A DNA stretch of 64,000 bases from Clostridium_I sp963725425. GTDB taxonomy: Bacteria > Bacillota > Clostridia > Clostridiales > Clostridiaceae. The translations under genes were made by a program, and so were the position numbers. Shown in pieces: positions 34,944 to 44,349 of this stretch (position 1 is its first letter; each line of letters begins with the position of its first letter). The notes beneath the pieces are model-generated. The model saw only the letters and a list, made by a program, of their open reading frames with translations. It did not search any database and was not told where the DNA came from. The stretch lies in contig CAVRYJ010000045.1 in the NCBI GenBank assembly GCA_963725425.1, forward strand, positions 682,001-746,000. Direction: 5' to 3'.

Positions 34944-36116
34944 TTAACTGTTTTTAAAAAGGTAGTCATAAGCATATTGTGCATGAAGGGCACTAGCGAT
35001 TAAAAGGCAATCTTCATCTACGTTGAACTTTTCACTATGGTGAGGGTACTTAGCATCTTTTTTCTCATTTCTTGCACCTACTAAAGCAAATACACTAGGA
35101 ATTTGCTCAGTATACTCAGAAAAATCCTCGGAAATCAATAGTTTTGTGTCTTTTAATAATGCATCTTTTGATAGGATCTGGGTAACAGCGGATTCACCAA
35201 TTTTAGATAGCTCATCATCATTAATTACTGGACCTACAGCAAAACTATAATCTAATTTTGCTTCAGCACCATAGGATTTAGCAGTGTTTTCTATTATTCT
35301 TTTCATAGCTAAAGGTATTTTTCTTCTAACATCGTTATTAAAACATCTTGCAGTTCCCAAAAGTTCAGCATTATCAGCTATAATATTATACTGAGTTCCA
35401 GCTTTAAGTGTGCCAATGCTTACAACAGCAGGTTCTAATGGATCAATTTCTCTACTTACTACAGATTGTAAATTTAATACTATGGCAGATGCTGCTAGAA
35501 GTGCATCCACTCCCTGATTTGGTTTTGCGCCATGGCAGCCTTTACCTGTAACAGTTATTTTAAAGCTATCAGCTGAGGCCATTCTAGGGCCCGCATCTAT
35601 TGAAATTTTACCACATTTAATATCGCTAATAACATGTAATCCAAATATGCTATCAACGCCGTGAAGAAATCCCTGCTCAATGATTTTTTTAGCTCCTTGG
35701 CCCATTTCTTCACCAGGTTGAAATATAAGTTTTACAGTACCGGGGAGCTCATTCTGAATTTCTTTTAAAATTTTTGCAGCACCTAAAAGTGATGCCATAT
35801 GTGCATCATGTCCACATGCATGCATACAACCTTCATTTTGTGATTTATAACTAACATTTGTACATTCAGTAACATTAAGCGCATCAATATCTGTACGAAG
35901 AGCAATTGTTTTACCTTTTTTATAGCCTTCTATAGTTGCTATTATTGAAGTGTTCCCATTTCCTGATATATAAGGGATACCAATGTCATCAAGCTCTTCT
36001 TTTATTCTTTGTGATGTATCATATTCTTTAAAACTAAGTTCTGGATGACTATGAAAATGTCGTCTCAAATCTATCATATAATCTTTGTATTTTAATGCAA
36101 TACTATTAATGTCCAT
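34944..36116 (-). CDS. M20 family metallo-amidohydrolase
   Basis: 390 residues from ATG 36116 (GGAGA six bases upstream; an earlier ATG at 36122 is too close to the RBS). The two-metal motifs of the M20D amidohydrolase group (hippurate/N-acyl-amino-acid deacylase type) are present: HACGHDAHMA, PGEEMGQGAK, GLHVISDIKCG, and C-terminal ISEDFSEYTEQIP and HHSEKFNVDE. The product should be cytosolic and cleave N-acyl or indole/benzoyl amino-acid conjugates; the exact substrate cannot be told. The stop codon lies in a heptad arm (AACAGTTAA). Confidence 0.9.
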   Translation of the reverse strand: MDINSIALKYKDYMIDLRRHFHSHPELSFKEYDTSQRIKEELDDIGIPYISGNGNTSIIATIEGYKKGKTIALRTDIDALNVTECTNVSYKSQNEGCMHACGHDAHMASLLGAAKILKEIQNELPGTVKLIFQPGEEMGQGAKKIIEQGFLHGVDSIFGLHVISDIKCGKISIDAGPRMASADSFKITVTGKGCHGAKPNQGVDALLAASAIVLNLQSVVSREIDPLEPAVVSIGTLKAGTQYNIIADNAELLGTARCFNNDVRRKIPLAMKRIIENTAKSYGAEAKLDYSFAVGPVINDDELSKIGESAVTQILSKDALLKDTKLLISEDFSEYTEQIPSVFALVGARNEKKDAKYPHHSEKFNVDEDCLLIASALHAQYAYDYLFKNS

Positions 36117-36142
36117 AATCATTCTCCAATCTTATATAATTA

Positions 36143-36200
36143 GTCATTTGATCCTTTAACTCTCAATTCTCAACTTTCAACTCTCAACTCTGAACTTACT
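36143..36200. repeat. Heptad arm between ybaK-like and M20 genes
   Basis: A run of related heptads (AACTCTC, AATTCTC, AACTTTC, AACTCTC, AACTCTG) lies between the ybaK-like stop and the M20 gene. There is no central hairpin, so this is a single arm. Confidence 0.6.
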
Positions 36201-36201
36201 T

Positions 36202-36663
36202 TCAGTATGTAGAAATATTGATCCAATCAGCATTGGTTAAACTTTGCATTTTCTCAGGCGTGATTTTCAGAGCCGTGTCCTTGGATCCTGCAGCAGGATA
36301 CACGTATTCAAAATCACGTATGGATTCATCAAGAAATACCTCTACATTATTATTAATTCCAAAAGGGCATACACCTCCAACAGGATGACCAATGTTTGGT
36401 TCAACTTCATCAAAACTAAGCATTTTTGCTTTTGTATTAAAATATTGTTTGAACTTTTTATTGTCTATTCTAGCATTTCCTCTTGTAACTATTAAAACAA
36501 TTCTTTCCTTTACTTTAAAAGCAAGGGTTTTTGCAATAAATTCTGGCTGGATTCCTAAGGTTTTTGCAGCAAGATCTACAGTTGCCCCACTGTACTCAAG
36601 CTCAAAAACAGGATCCTCCAAATTTCGTTCTAAAAAAAACTTTCTTACATTATCTACGCTCAA
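36202..36663 (-). CDS. YbaK/EbsC-family aminoacyl-tRNA deacylase
   Basis: 153 residues from TTG 36663 (GAGGGG eight bases upstream). AAKTLGIQPEFIAKTLAFKV, the lysine of NKKFKQYF and HPVGGVCPFGI (G-G-V-x-P) are the landmarks of the YbaK trans-editing family, which hydrolyses mischarged tRNA such as Cys-tRNA(Pro). It is transcribed away from cobU across a shared 147 nt region that holds three TGCTAACAT half-sites. Confidence 0.88.
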   Translation of the reverse strand: MSVDNVRKFFLERNLEDPVFELEYSGATVDLAAKTLGIQPEFIAKTLAFKVKERIVLIVTRGNARIDNKKFKQYFNTKAKMLSFDEVEPNIGHPVGGVCPFGINNNVEVFLDESIRDFEYVYPAAGSKDTALKITPEKMQSLTNADWINISTY

Positions 36664-36696
36664 AATGTAGCCCCTCTTTTCTAAAAATTTTCTACA

Positions 36697-36792
36697 ATGC
36701 TAACATTAAACTTAAGATTTGTCAATATTTATTTTGAATTTAAGGGTGCACATATTGCTAACATAGATTATAATATAATTTATGTTAGCAAT
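36697..36792. promoter_or_regulatory. Palindromic operator with three TGCTAACAT half-sites
   Basis: ATTGCTAACATA (36754-36765) and TATGTTAGCAAT (36781-36792) are perfect complements around a TATAAT-containing centre. A third half-site ATGCTAACATT starts at 36697, beside the ybaK start. The regulator is unknown, and no cobalamin riboswitch is seen here. Confidence 0.65.
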
Positions 36793-36810
36793 TAGGGTGA
36801 GGTGTAAGTT

Positions 36811-37353
36811 TTGAGTAAAATAATTTTAGTAACTGGTGGAGCTAGGAGTGGCAAAAGTTCCTTTGCAGAATCTTTATATAGTGGAAATAAGGCAGTTGTT
36901 TATATTGCTACATCAAAAGTATGTGACGAAGAAATGAGGGAAAGAGTAGAACTTCATAAAAAAGCAAGACCAAGTGAGTGGGTAACTTATGAAGGAACTT
37001 ATGAGATATATAGGGCAGTTGCAGATGTGAAAGATTACATTTTAGATTGCTTAACAGTAATGTCCTCTAATATAATGTTTGATATTACTAAGAATTTTGA
37101 AAAAATACCACAGGAAATACAAACTGAAGTTGAAAACAAAGTTGTGGAAGAGATAGAAGATTTAATAAAAAAAATTGAAGAAGTTCATGGAAATCTTGTC
37201 ATCGTTACAAATGAAGTTGGGTCGTCAGTAGTGCCAGAAAATCATGTAGCTAGAGTTTACAGGGATATAATAGGGAAAATAAATCAAAGGGTAGCAAGGC
37301 TTTCCTCAGAAGTGTATTTGGTGACATGTGGCATACCTTTAAAGGTGAAATAA
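36811..37353 (+). CDS. cobU: Adenosylcobinamide kinase / GTP:adenosylcobinamide-phosphate guanylyltransferase
   Basis: 180 residues from TTG 36811, GGGTGAGGTG upstream. Residues 6-14 (VTGGARSGKS) are the P-loop, VVYIATSKVCDEEMRERVELHKKARP contains the guanylylated His of CobU, and DYILDCLTVMSSN and VTNEVGSSVVPENHVARVYRD are further family blocks. CobU phosphorylates adenosylcobinamide and converts it to GDP-cobinamide in the cytosol. It is the first gene of cobU-cobS-cobC, the nucleotide-loop assembly route. With no corrin-ring genes visible here, the set would also serve cobinamide salvage. Confidence 0.93.
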   Translation: MSKIILVTGGARSGKSSFAESLYSGNKAVVYIATSKVCDEEMRERVELHKKARPSEWVTYEGTYEIYRAVADVKDYILDCLTVMSSNIMFDITKNFEKIPQEIQTEVENKVVEEIEDLIKKIEEVHGNLVIVTNEVGSSVVPENHVARVYRDIIGKINQRVARLSSEVYLVTCGIPLKVK

Positions 37354-37354
37354 T

Positions 37355-38098
37355 ATGCTAAAGGGTTTGATACTTGGATTACAATTTTTAACAAGATTAC
37401 CTGTAAATATAAGCGTAGATTACGACAGAAAGAATCTAACAAAAACCACATTTTATTTCCCCTTTATTGGTATGCTCATTGGTGCTATTGCAGCAATTGT
37501 ATACTATACGTTTGGCTTTATAAATAAGGATATCGCAGCTACTAGCACGGTTTTGGCACTAGTTGTTACAACTGGTGGGTTACATATGGATGGGCTTTCA
37601 GATACCGCGGACGGATTTTTTTCTTCAAGACCAAAAGAAAAAATACTTGAGATAATGAAGGATAGCAGAGTTGGAGCATTTGGAGTTATAGCTATAGTGA
37701 TGGACATATTATTTAAATATGTTGTTATTAAAAGCATGGATACAAATAGAGCTATTGGTTATATTATCTTATCAATCGGGATATCAAGAACTATGGTGGC
37801 AATGTTTTTTTCCTTTGGAAAGTCTCCAAGAAAGGGTGGTATGGGTGATATGCTTATAAATAAAGATTCAAAAAAATATTTTATTGTATCAGCCATAATG
37901 TTTATCTTAATAGGTACTTTTATTGCTAAGTACAATTTTTTAATTGTGTTTTTCATAGTGTTTGTTTTTTCTTTGTTACTTATGAGATATTCATATAGTA
38001 TGATAGGTGGAGTCACTGGGGACGTATTTGGAGCTAATGCAGAGTTATGTGAGATTCTAGCGCTAATAGGGTTTGTGGTGGTTCAAAAGTGGATATAA
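37355..38098 (+). CDS. cobS: Adenosylcobinamide-GDP ribazoletransferase (cobalamin synthase)
   Basis: 247 residues, an integral membrane protein with six or so helices. GLQFLTRLPV at the start, GGLHMDGLSDTADGFFSSRPKE-type sequence (Asp-rich, positions about 83-104) and GGVTGDVFGA near the end are diagnostic of CobS. It joins alpha-ribazole or its 5'-phosphate to adenosyl-GDP-cobinamide. ATG 37355 begins one base after the cobU stop, and its end overlaps the next gene by 10 bases. Confidence 0.95.
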   Translation: MLKGLILGLQFLTRLPVNISVDYDRKNLTKTTFYFPFIGMLIGAIAAIVYYTFGFINKDIAATSTVLALVVTTGGLHMDGLSDTADGFFSSRPKEKILEIMKDSRVGAFGVIAIVMDILFKYVVIKSMDTNRAIGYIILSIGISRTMVAMFFSFGKSPRKGGMGDMLINKDSKKYFIVSAIMFILIGTFIAKYNFLIVFFIVFVFSLLLMRYSYSMIGGVTGDVFGANAELCEILALIGFVVVQKWI

Positions 38099-38697
38099 TT
38101 TTTGTAAGACACGGGAAAACTATTTTAAACGAAAAAAATGTATATGTTGGAAGCATAGATACTGATATTTCTGAGAATGGAGTGGAAGAAATTAAAAAAC
38201 TTGCGAAATTACTTCATGGAATAGAATTTAATAAAGTCTTTTCAAGTCCATTAAAAAGGGCAATTGAAACAACTGAAATAATAACAAATGATAATTGTAT
38301 TGTAGATGATAGACTTAAGGAAATGGATTTTGGAATATTCGAAGGTCTTTCTTATAGTGAGATATGTGAAAAGTATACTCAAGAGAGTAAAAAATGGTCA
38401 GCCGATTATTTGAATTATAAAATTCCAAGTGGTGAGAGCTTAAAGGATGTTTTTAATAGAACAGAGAGTTTTATTAAGTATGTTTCTGAATTTAAAGGTA
38501 AGGTCCTTGTTGTGACTCATGGAGGAGTAATAAGCTGTGCATTATCCCTTGTATTCAATAATAAGGACTATTTTTTTAAGTTCAAAATATTGCATGGGAG
38601 GATGAATATTATATCCATTGAGGATAATTATATGTATATAAAAGGTATAAATTGTTTGGACAAAGGAATAATAGAACAGGCATGTGAAATAAAATAG
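38089..38697 (+). CDS. cobC: Histidine phosphatase, probable alpha-ribazole phosphatase
   Basis: 202 residues from GTG 38089, overlapping cobS. FVRHGKTILNEKN carries the catalytic R-H-G, FSSPLKRAIETTEII and MDFGIFEGLSYSEI give the second Arg and the Glu, and VVTHGGVISCAL supplies the second His. This is the phosphoglycerate-mutase-like branch that includes CobC, which dephosphorylates alpha-ribazole-5-phosphate. The overlap with cobS in a cob operon supports the assignment over a generic phosphatase. Confidence 0.88.
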   Translation: MDIIFVRHGKTILNEKNVYVGSIDTDISENGVEEIKKLAKLLHGIEFNKVFSSPLKRAIETTEIITNDNCIVDDRLKEMDFGIFEGLSYSEICEKYTQESKKWSADYLNYKIPSGESLKDVFNRTESFIKYVSEFKGKVLVVTHGGVISCALSLVFNNKDYFFKFKILHGRMNIISIEDNYMYIKGINCLDKGIIEQACEIK

Positions 38698-38735
38698 AAT
38701 AGCGAACTGGCTGGCTAATTTTTGAAGATTTTCAC

Positions 38736-38774
38736 CACAATATAGTTGACTAATCAACCATATTGTGATATTAT
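38736..38774 (+). promoter_or_regulatory. MarR-type operator over the marR promoter
   Basis: CACAATATaGTTGA (38736-38749) and TCAACcATATTGTG (38754-38767) form a 13-of-14 inverted repeat around CTAA. Within it is TTGACT-N17-TATTAT (38746-38774), a near-consensus promoter. Binding of the downstream regulator would cover both promoter boxes, so autorepression is likely. Confidence 0.75.
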
Positions 38775-38799
38775 ATTTTTAGAGATGTGGTGAAATAAA

Positions 38800-39273
38800 A
38801 TGTATATGGATAATAAAGCAAAAAAGCTAATTAGGTTAAATGCCAGCATATATCGGTGTACTCAAGAGTATTTAGAAAAAAAACTTGAAAAATTTAGTCT
38901 TTCAATTGGAACGTATCCATTTTTACTTACACTAAATGAAAATGAAGGTGTATGTCAAAATAAAATAAGTAACGAGCTTAATGTGGATAAAGCTATGGCC
39001 ACAAGAAATGTAAGAAAACTCATAGAACTTGGATATATAAGGAAAGAGGGAAATAAGGAAGATACAAGAGCTTATAAATTGTATATTACAAGTAAGGGAA
39101 AAGATATAATACCTGAAGTTATTGAAATAATCAAGGAATGGATTGATATTTTAGTAGATGGTAGTAGCGAAGAAAAAATAGATGAATCTATAAGATTTCT
39201 AGAACAGGTTTTAACAAATGGTAAAAAACACAAAAAAGACTGTATTGAGAAGAGGATGAAGAATTTTGAGTGA
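38800..39273 (+). CDS. MarR-family transcriptional regulator
   Basis: 157 residues; ATG 38800 (GATGTGGTGA upstream), with a second ATG two codons later. The winged-helix core is NEGVCQNKISNELNVDKAMATRNVRKLIELGYIRKEGNKEDTRAY, with the D-x-R wing motif (KEDTRAYKLYIT). Family members are dimeric repressors released by small phenolic or hydrophobic ligands. The stop overlaps the start of the first MFS pump by eight bases, so it most likely controls both pumps as well as itself. Confidence 0.9.
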   Translation: MYMDNKAKKLIRLNASIYRCTQEYLEKKLEKFSLSIGTYPFLLTLNENEGVCQNKISNELNVDKAMATRNVRKLIELGYIRKEGNKEDTRAYKLYITSKGKDIIPEVIEIIKEWIDILVDGSSEEKIDESIRFLEQVLTNGKKHKKDCIEKRMKNFE

Positions 39274-40738
39274 AATAGAAAATGGAGTAATTAAAAATAG
39301 ATGGATTATTTTAGTTAATGTAGTATTGGCAACTTTTATGGCAACTTTAGATAGCAGTATTGTAAATGTAGCATTGCCAGTTATGTCACAAAAAATGCAC
39401 GTTAGCATGGGAGAAATAGAATGGGTGGTTACCAGTTTTCTTATAACTGTTGCTGCAACAATATTAATATTTGGTAGACTAGGGGACATTATAGGTAAAA
39501 CCAAGGTATTTAAATTCGGTCTTATACTGTTCACCTTTGGTTCATTATTATGTGGCTTTACTGATTCACTTCCAATACTAGTACTAGCAAGAGTTGTGCA
39601 GGGAATTGGAGCAGCTGCAACTATGGCTACTAGTCAAGGCATTATTACTCATGTTTTTCCTCCAAATGAAAGAGGAAGAGCGCTTGGCACAATAGGTACT
39701 TTTGTGGCATTAGGAGCAATGGTTGGTCCACCACTTGGAGGATTAGTTGTTTCGGCTGTAAGTTGGAAATATATATTTTTAATAAACGTACCAATAGGTA
39801 TTATAGTATTTCTAATGACTACTAAAATATTTCCTAAATCTAGTGAAGCTAAAGATGAAAAAATGGATGGAAAAGGTGCAATATTGTTCACAATAACTAT
39901 GATAGCGCTATTTGTAGCTATTGGACAAGGGCAAAACACAGGATATAACAATCCACTAATTATAGCAGCATTTATTCTTTCAATAATTACATTTATATTA
40001 TTTGTAATTGTGGAGAAAAAAATAGAACTTCCACTACTTAATTTAAATATATTTAAAAGCAGTTTGTTTTCAATAAGTATAATATGTGCGTTTATAGCAT
40101 TTATAGCAATAAGTGCATCAAATATCATATTACCTTTTTACTTTCAAGATGCAAAAAGCCTGTCACCAGCAGTAACAGGCTTACTTATGATGGTATCACC
40201 AATTGTTTTAGCCGTAGTTGCTCCACTTAGTGGATATTTATCAGATAAGATTGGCTCGCTAATTCTTACACTGTTTGGACTGATACTTACTAGCGTAGGT
40301 TTGCTACTAATAGCTACGTTAAATGAAAAATCACCACTGCTCTTTCTTATGGTGTTTATAGTAATAATGACTATTGGAAATGGAATGTTTCAGTCACCTA
40401 ATACTTCACTTATTATGTCAACAGTATCAAAGGATAAGCTTGGTATAGCAGGAAGTGTAAATGCATTAGTAAGGAATGTTGGTATGGCTACAGGTACTTC
40501 ACTGGCAACATTATTATTATATAATAGAATGAGTCATAAAATAGGATATAGAGTTATAGATTATGTGAATGGCAGAGCCGACGTATTTATGTACGGAATG
40601 AGATATGTATATTTTTTCGCAGGTATCATATGCGCAATAGGTGCTATTATAACGGGAATAAGATTTTATAATAGCAAAAAAATAACTGAAAATACTGAGA
40701 TTGAAGATGAAATTGAATTTAAAGAGGCAAATAAGTAG
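39266..40738 (+). CDS. MFS drug exporter, DHA2 family, first tandem copy
   Basis: 490 residues from TTG 39266 inside the marR end (GAGGATGAAG as RBS). There are about 14 membrane segments. DSSIVNVALPVM (motif D1), GRLGDIIGKTKVFKFG (motif A with the G-x-L-x-D core), GALAMVGPPLGG-like LGAMVGPPLGGLV (motif C) and MTIGNGMFQSPN are present. Proton-driven export of hydrophobic compounds is known for the family; the ligand is unknown. It is highly similar along its whole length to the next gene and thus one half of a tandem duplication. Confidence 0.9.
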   Translation: MSEIENGVIKNRWIILVNVVLATFMATLDSSIVNVALPVMSQKMHVSMGEIEWVVTSFLITVAATILIFGRLGDIIGKTKVFKFGLILFTFGSLLCGFTDSLPILVLARVVQGIGAAATMATSQGIITHVFPPNERGRALGTIGTFVALGAMVGPPLGGLVVSAVSWKYIFLINVPIGIIVFLMTTKIFPKSSEAKDEKMDGKGAILFTITMIALFVAIGQGQNTGYNNPLIIAAFILSIITFILFVIVEKKIELPLLNLNIFKSSLFSISIICAFIAFIAISASNIILPFYFQDAKSLSPAVTGLLMMVSPIVLAVVAPLSGYLSDKIGSLILTLFGLILTSVGLLLIATLNEKSPLLFLMVFIVIMTIGNGMFQSPNTSLIMSTVSKDKLGIAGSVNALVRNVGMATGTSLATLLLYNRMSHKIGYRVIDYVNGRADVFMYGMRYVYFFAGIICAIGAIITGIRFYNSKKITENTEIEDEIEFKEANK

Positions 40739-40774
40739 TAAAAATGAAAAAAATTATGGAAGGGATGAAAAGAA

Positions 40775-42211
40775 GTGAGTGAGACAGAAAATAGAGTATA
40801 TAAAAATAGATGGATTATTTTAGTTAATGTATTACTGGCAACCTTTATGGGAACTTTAGATGGAAGTATTGTAAATGTAGCATTGCCAGTTATGTCACAA
40901 AAAATGAATGTTAGCATGGGAGAAATAGAATGGGTAGTTACTAGTTTTCTTATAGTTGTTGCTGCTACAATTTTAATATTTGGAAGACTCGGAGATATTA
41001 TAGGAAAAACCAAAGTTTTCAGATTTGGAATTGTGGTATTCACAATTGGATCATTATTATGTGGACTTACTAATTCTCTGCCAATTTTAGTTGCTGCAAG
41101 AGCAATACAAGCTATAGGTGCAGCAGGAACTATGTCTACAAACCAAGGAATTATTACTCAAGTATTTCCAGCTAGAGAAAGAGGAAGAGCACTTGGGGTC
41201 ATAGGTACTTTTGTGGCATTAGGAGCCATGGCAGGTCCACCAATTGGGGGGCTAATAGTTTCAGCTGTAAGTTGGAAATATATATTTTTGATAAATGTAC
41301 CAATAGGTATTATAGTATTTTTGATGACGACTAAAATATTTCCTAAATCAGATAAAGTCAAAAATGAGAAATTTGATGGAAAAGGAGCAATATTATTTGC
41401 AATAACAATGGTAGCATTATTTGGTGCTATAGGACAAGGCCAAAATACAAGTTATAACAATCCAGTAATTAAAGCAGCTTTTATTATTTCAATTATAGCA
41501 TTTATACTGTTTATTATTGTTGAAAAAAAATTAGAAGTTCCACTATTACAATTAAATATATTCAAAAATAGCTTATTTTCAATAAGTATAACATGTGGGT
41601 TTATAGCATCTATATCAATAAGTGCATCAAATATTATATTACCTTTTTACTTTCAAGATACACAAAAACTTTCACCAGAAGTAACAGGGCTACTTATGAT
41701 GGTATCACCAATTGTTTTATCAGTAGTATCTCCATTTAGTGGATATCTATCAGATAAGATTGGTTCGGAGATTCTTACTCTAATAGGACTAATAGTTACT
41801 AGTGTAGGTTTGTTATTAATAGCTACGTTAAATGAAAATTCACCCATTATATTTCTTATGGTGTTTATAGTGATAATGACTTTGGGAAACGGAATGTTTC
41901 AGTCACCTAATAATTCATTGATTATGTCCACTGTATCCAAGGATAAGCTTGGTATAGCAGGGAGCGTAAATGCATTAGTAAGAAATGTAGCAATGGTTAC
42001 AGGTACATCCTTAGCTACTCTTTTATTATATAATAGAATGAGTCACAAAATAGGATACAGGGTTATTGATTATATAAAAGGCAGAGATGACGTATTTATG
42101 TATGGAATGAGATATGTATATCTGTTTGTAGCAATTCTATGTATAATAGGGGCTGTAATAACGGGAATAAGATATTATAATAGTAGAAAAAAGCCCATGG
42201 TAGCCAATTAG
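40775..42211 (+). CDS. MFS drug exporter, DHA2 family, second tandem copy
   Basis: 478 residues from GTG 40775 (GGAAGGGATG upstream), 36 nt after the first copy. It shares motif D1, GRLGDIIGKTKVF and nearly every loop with its neighbour, including at the DNA level, but has a shorter C-terminus without the acidic tail (EIEDEIEFKEANK) of copy one. Differences cluster in membrane segments (for example GTLDGSIVNVA for ATLDSSIVNVA), which may mean a shifted substrate range. A terminator follows. Confidence 0.9.
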   Translation: MSETENRVYKNRWIILVNVLLATFMGTLDGSIVNVALPVMSQKMNVSMGEIEWVVTSFLIVVAATILIFGRLGDIIGKTKVFRFGIVVFTIGSLLCGLTNSLPILVAARAIQAIGAAGTMSTNQGIITQVFPARERGRALGVIGTFVALGAMAGPPIGGLIVSAVSWKYIFLINVPIGIIVFLMTTKIFPKSDKVKNEKFDGKGAILFAITMVALFGAIGQGQNTSYNNPVIKAAFIISIIAFILFIIVEKKLEVPLLQLNIFKNSLFSISITCGFIASISISASNIILPFYFQDTQKLSPEVTGLLMMVSPIVLSVVSPFSGYLSDKIGSEILTLIGLIVTSVGLLLIATLNENSPIIFLMVFIVIMTLGNGMFQSPNNSLIMSTVSKDKLGIAGSVNALVRNVAMVTGTSLATLLLYNRMSHKIGYRVIDYIKGRDDVFMYGMRYVYLFVAILCIIGAVITGIRYYNSRKKPMVAN

Positions 42212-42274
42212 AAGAGAAAATTGAGTCTGAAGAGTTAGCCAAGTAGTAAGAGTGTCATAGTCAAAAAATCTCAT

Positions 42275-42324
42275 AAAGGATTACCTAAATTTGGGCTTGA
42301 ACAAATTTTAGGTAATCTTTTTTT
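42275..42324 (+). terminator. Rho-independent terminator after the MFS pair
   Basis: AAAGGATTACCTAAATTTG pairs with CAAATTTTAGGTAATCTTT around a short loop and is followed by TTTTT. It separates the marR operon from prkA. Confidence 0.9.
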
Positions 42325-42419
42325 ATTTATTTATCATGTTAGGGGCTTGTCTTGACATATATTTTTATAAGCAAAGTATTAGGCAGATATTTGTTATAAA
42401 TTTAGGTGGGAGGAAAAAC

Positions 42420-44345
42420 ATGGATTTCAGTGAATTAATAAAAAGTGATAGAGAAAAAAGTGACAAATTCAAGTTTGAAGGTAGTTTCCTGGAATATCTT
42501 GACATTGTAAAAAAGAACCCAATTGTGGCAGAGCTTGCACATAAAAGAATGTATGATTTGATAATAAAAAGAGGGTTTGAAGTTTTAAATCCAGAGGAAA
42601 ATCATAGGATAAGAAAAATATATGGAAATGACATAATTAAGAGATACAACTTTTTCAAAGATGACTTTTTTGGAATTGACAAGGTAATTATGAAACTTGT
42701 AAATTACTTCTATTCTGCATCAATGAGGGGGGAAGAATCAAGGCAAGTTCTCTATTTAGTGGGGCCAGTTGGGGCAGGTAAGTCATCACTAGTTGAGGCA
42801 CTTAAAAATGCGCTAGAACTTGCTGAACCAATATATTATCCCAAGGGATGCCCTATGCATGAAGAACCACTTCATTTAATACCTAAACATCTTAGAGCTA
42901 AATTTAGTGAAGCTCTTGGTATTGAAATTGAAGGTGATTTATGCCCAATTTGTAAACACAGATTAGTGAATGATTATCATGGTGAATATGAAAAATTTAT
43001 GGTAGATACAACTTCTTTTTCTATAAGATCAAGAAAAGGTATCGGCGTAGTGCCTCCAGTTGACCCAAACAATCAGGATACTTCAATATTAACAGGTTCT
43101 GTTAATATATCTAAAATGGATATGTATCCAGAAGATGATCCTAGGATATTTTCACTAAATGGGGCCTTCAATGTAGGTAATAGAGGGCTAATAGAATTTA
43201 TAGAAGTATTTAAGAATGATGTGGAATATCTCCATACTATTATTACTGCAACTCAGGAAAAATCAATTCCATCACCAGGTAAAGGCTCCATGATTTACTT
43301 TGATGGAGTGATACTTGCCCACTCAAATGAGTCGGAATGGAACAGATTTAAGTCAGATCATACTAATGAAGCTATTTTGGATAGAATTGTTAAGATAGAG
43401 GTACCTTATTGCATGGAACTTAACGAGGAAGCTAAAATTTATAAAAAAATATTAAATAAGAGTAATTTCAAAGCACACATAGCACCACATACTATAGAAA
43501 CAGCTGCTAAATTTGCAATACTTACAAGGTTAAAGCCATCCAATAAAGTTGATACATTGACCAAATTAAAAATATATAATGGAGAAGAAATTGTAGAGAA
43601 AGGAACTACTAAAAAAATAGATATAACAGAGCTTAAAGAAGAAGTAGCAGGACTTGAGGAGGGAATGAGTGGCATTTCTACAAGATTTATCATAAAGGCA
43701 ATAGACAATGCATTGTCTGTTTCAGAGTTCGATTGCATAAATCCATTAAGCATTATGGAGAATATTATAAAATCAGTTAAAGATTTAGACATAGCTGAGG
43801 ATGAGAAGAAGAGATATTTAGGGTTTGTACAAGATAGCATAAGGAAAGAGTATAATACAATACTTGAAAAGGAAGTTACAAAGGCATTTATTAACAGCTT
43901 TAGGGAGCAAGCAGAAACGCTTTTTAATAATTATCTTGATAATGCAGAAGCCTTTGTGAATAAAACTAAACTTAAGGATAAATCAACAGGTGAAGAGTTA
44001 AATCCAGACGAAAAATTTATGAGATCTATTGAGGAACAGATAGTTATCTCTGAGAATTCAGCCAAAGGTTTTAGAAGTGATGTTACTTCTTACATGTTTT
44101 ATGTAGTAAGAAAAGGTGGGAAAATTGACTATACTTCCTACGAGCCTTTAAAGGAAGCCATAGAAAAGAAATTGACAAACTCTGTTAAGGATATATCCAG
44201 AATAATAACTAAATCAAGGATTAGAGACAAAGAACAGGATGAAAAATATAGCACCATGGTTCTTCAGATGAAGGAAAATGGATATTGCGATCACTGCTGT
44301 GATGTAATCTTAAAATATGCAGCTAACAATTTGTGGAGGGATTGA
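42420..44345 (+). CDS. prkA: PrkA serine protein kinase / AAA+ protein
   Basis: 641 residues from ATG 42420 (GTGGGAGG six to seven bases upstream; longer upstream frame has no RBS). The PrkA AAA domain contains VGPVGAGKSSLVEALK (Walker A) and ILAHSNESEWNRFK; the C-terminal PrkA domain follows. Cysteines in YPKGCPMHEEP and DLCPICKHRL may bind metal. PrkA is a cytosolic sporulation protein in Bacillus, variously described as kinase or AAA+ protease-like. It is the first gene of the conserved prkA-yhbH-spoVR set; the next start is 5 nt away. Confidence 0.95.
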   Translation: MDFSELIKSDREKSDKFKFEGSFLEYLDIVKKNPIVAELAHKRMYDLIIKRGFEVLNPEENHRIRKIYGNDIIKRYNFFKDDFFGIDKVIMKLVNYFYSASMRGEESRQVLYLVGPVGAGKSSLVEALKNALELAEPIYYPKGCPMHEEPLHLIPKHLRAKFSEALGIEIEGDLCPICKHRLVNDYHGEYEKFMVDTTSFSIRSRKGIGVVPPVDPNNQDTSILTGSVNISKMDMYPEDDPRIFSLNGAFNVGNRGLIEFIEVFKNDVEYLHTIITATQEKSIPSPGKGSMIYFDGVILAHSNESEWNRFKSDHTNEAILDRIVKIEVPYCMELNEEAKIYKKILNKSNFKAHIAPHTIETAAKFAILTRLKPSNKVDTLTKLKIYNGEEIVEKGTTKKIDITELKEEVAGLEEGMSGISTRFIIKAIDNALSVSEFDCINPLSIMENIIKSVKDLDIAEDEKKRYLGFVQDSIRKEYNTILEKEVTKAFINSFREQAETLFNNYLDNAEAFVNKTKLKDKSTGEELNPDEKFMRSIEEQIVISENSAKGFRSDVTSYMFYVVRKGGKIDYTSYEPLKEAIEKKLTNSVKDISRIITKSRIRDKEQDEKYSTMVLQMKENGYCDHCCDVILKYAANNLWRD

Positions 44346-44349
44346 TAAG

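Noticed and set aside
36664..36810. Cobalamin riboswitch before cobU
   Set aside because: No B12-box or long structured leader is present; only 147 nt separate the divergent starts and they hold an operator dyad.
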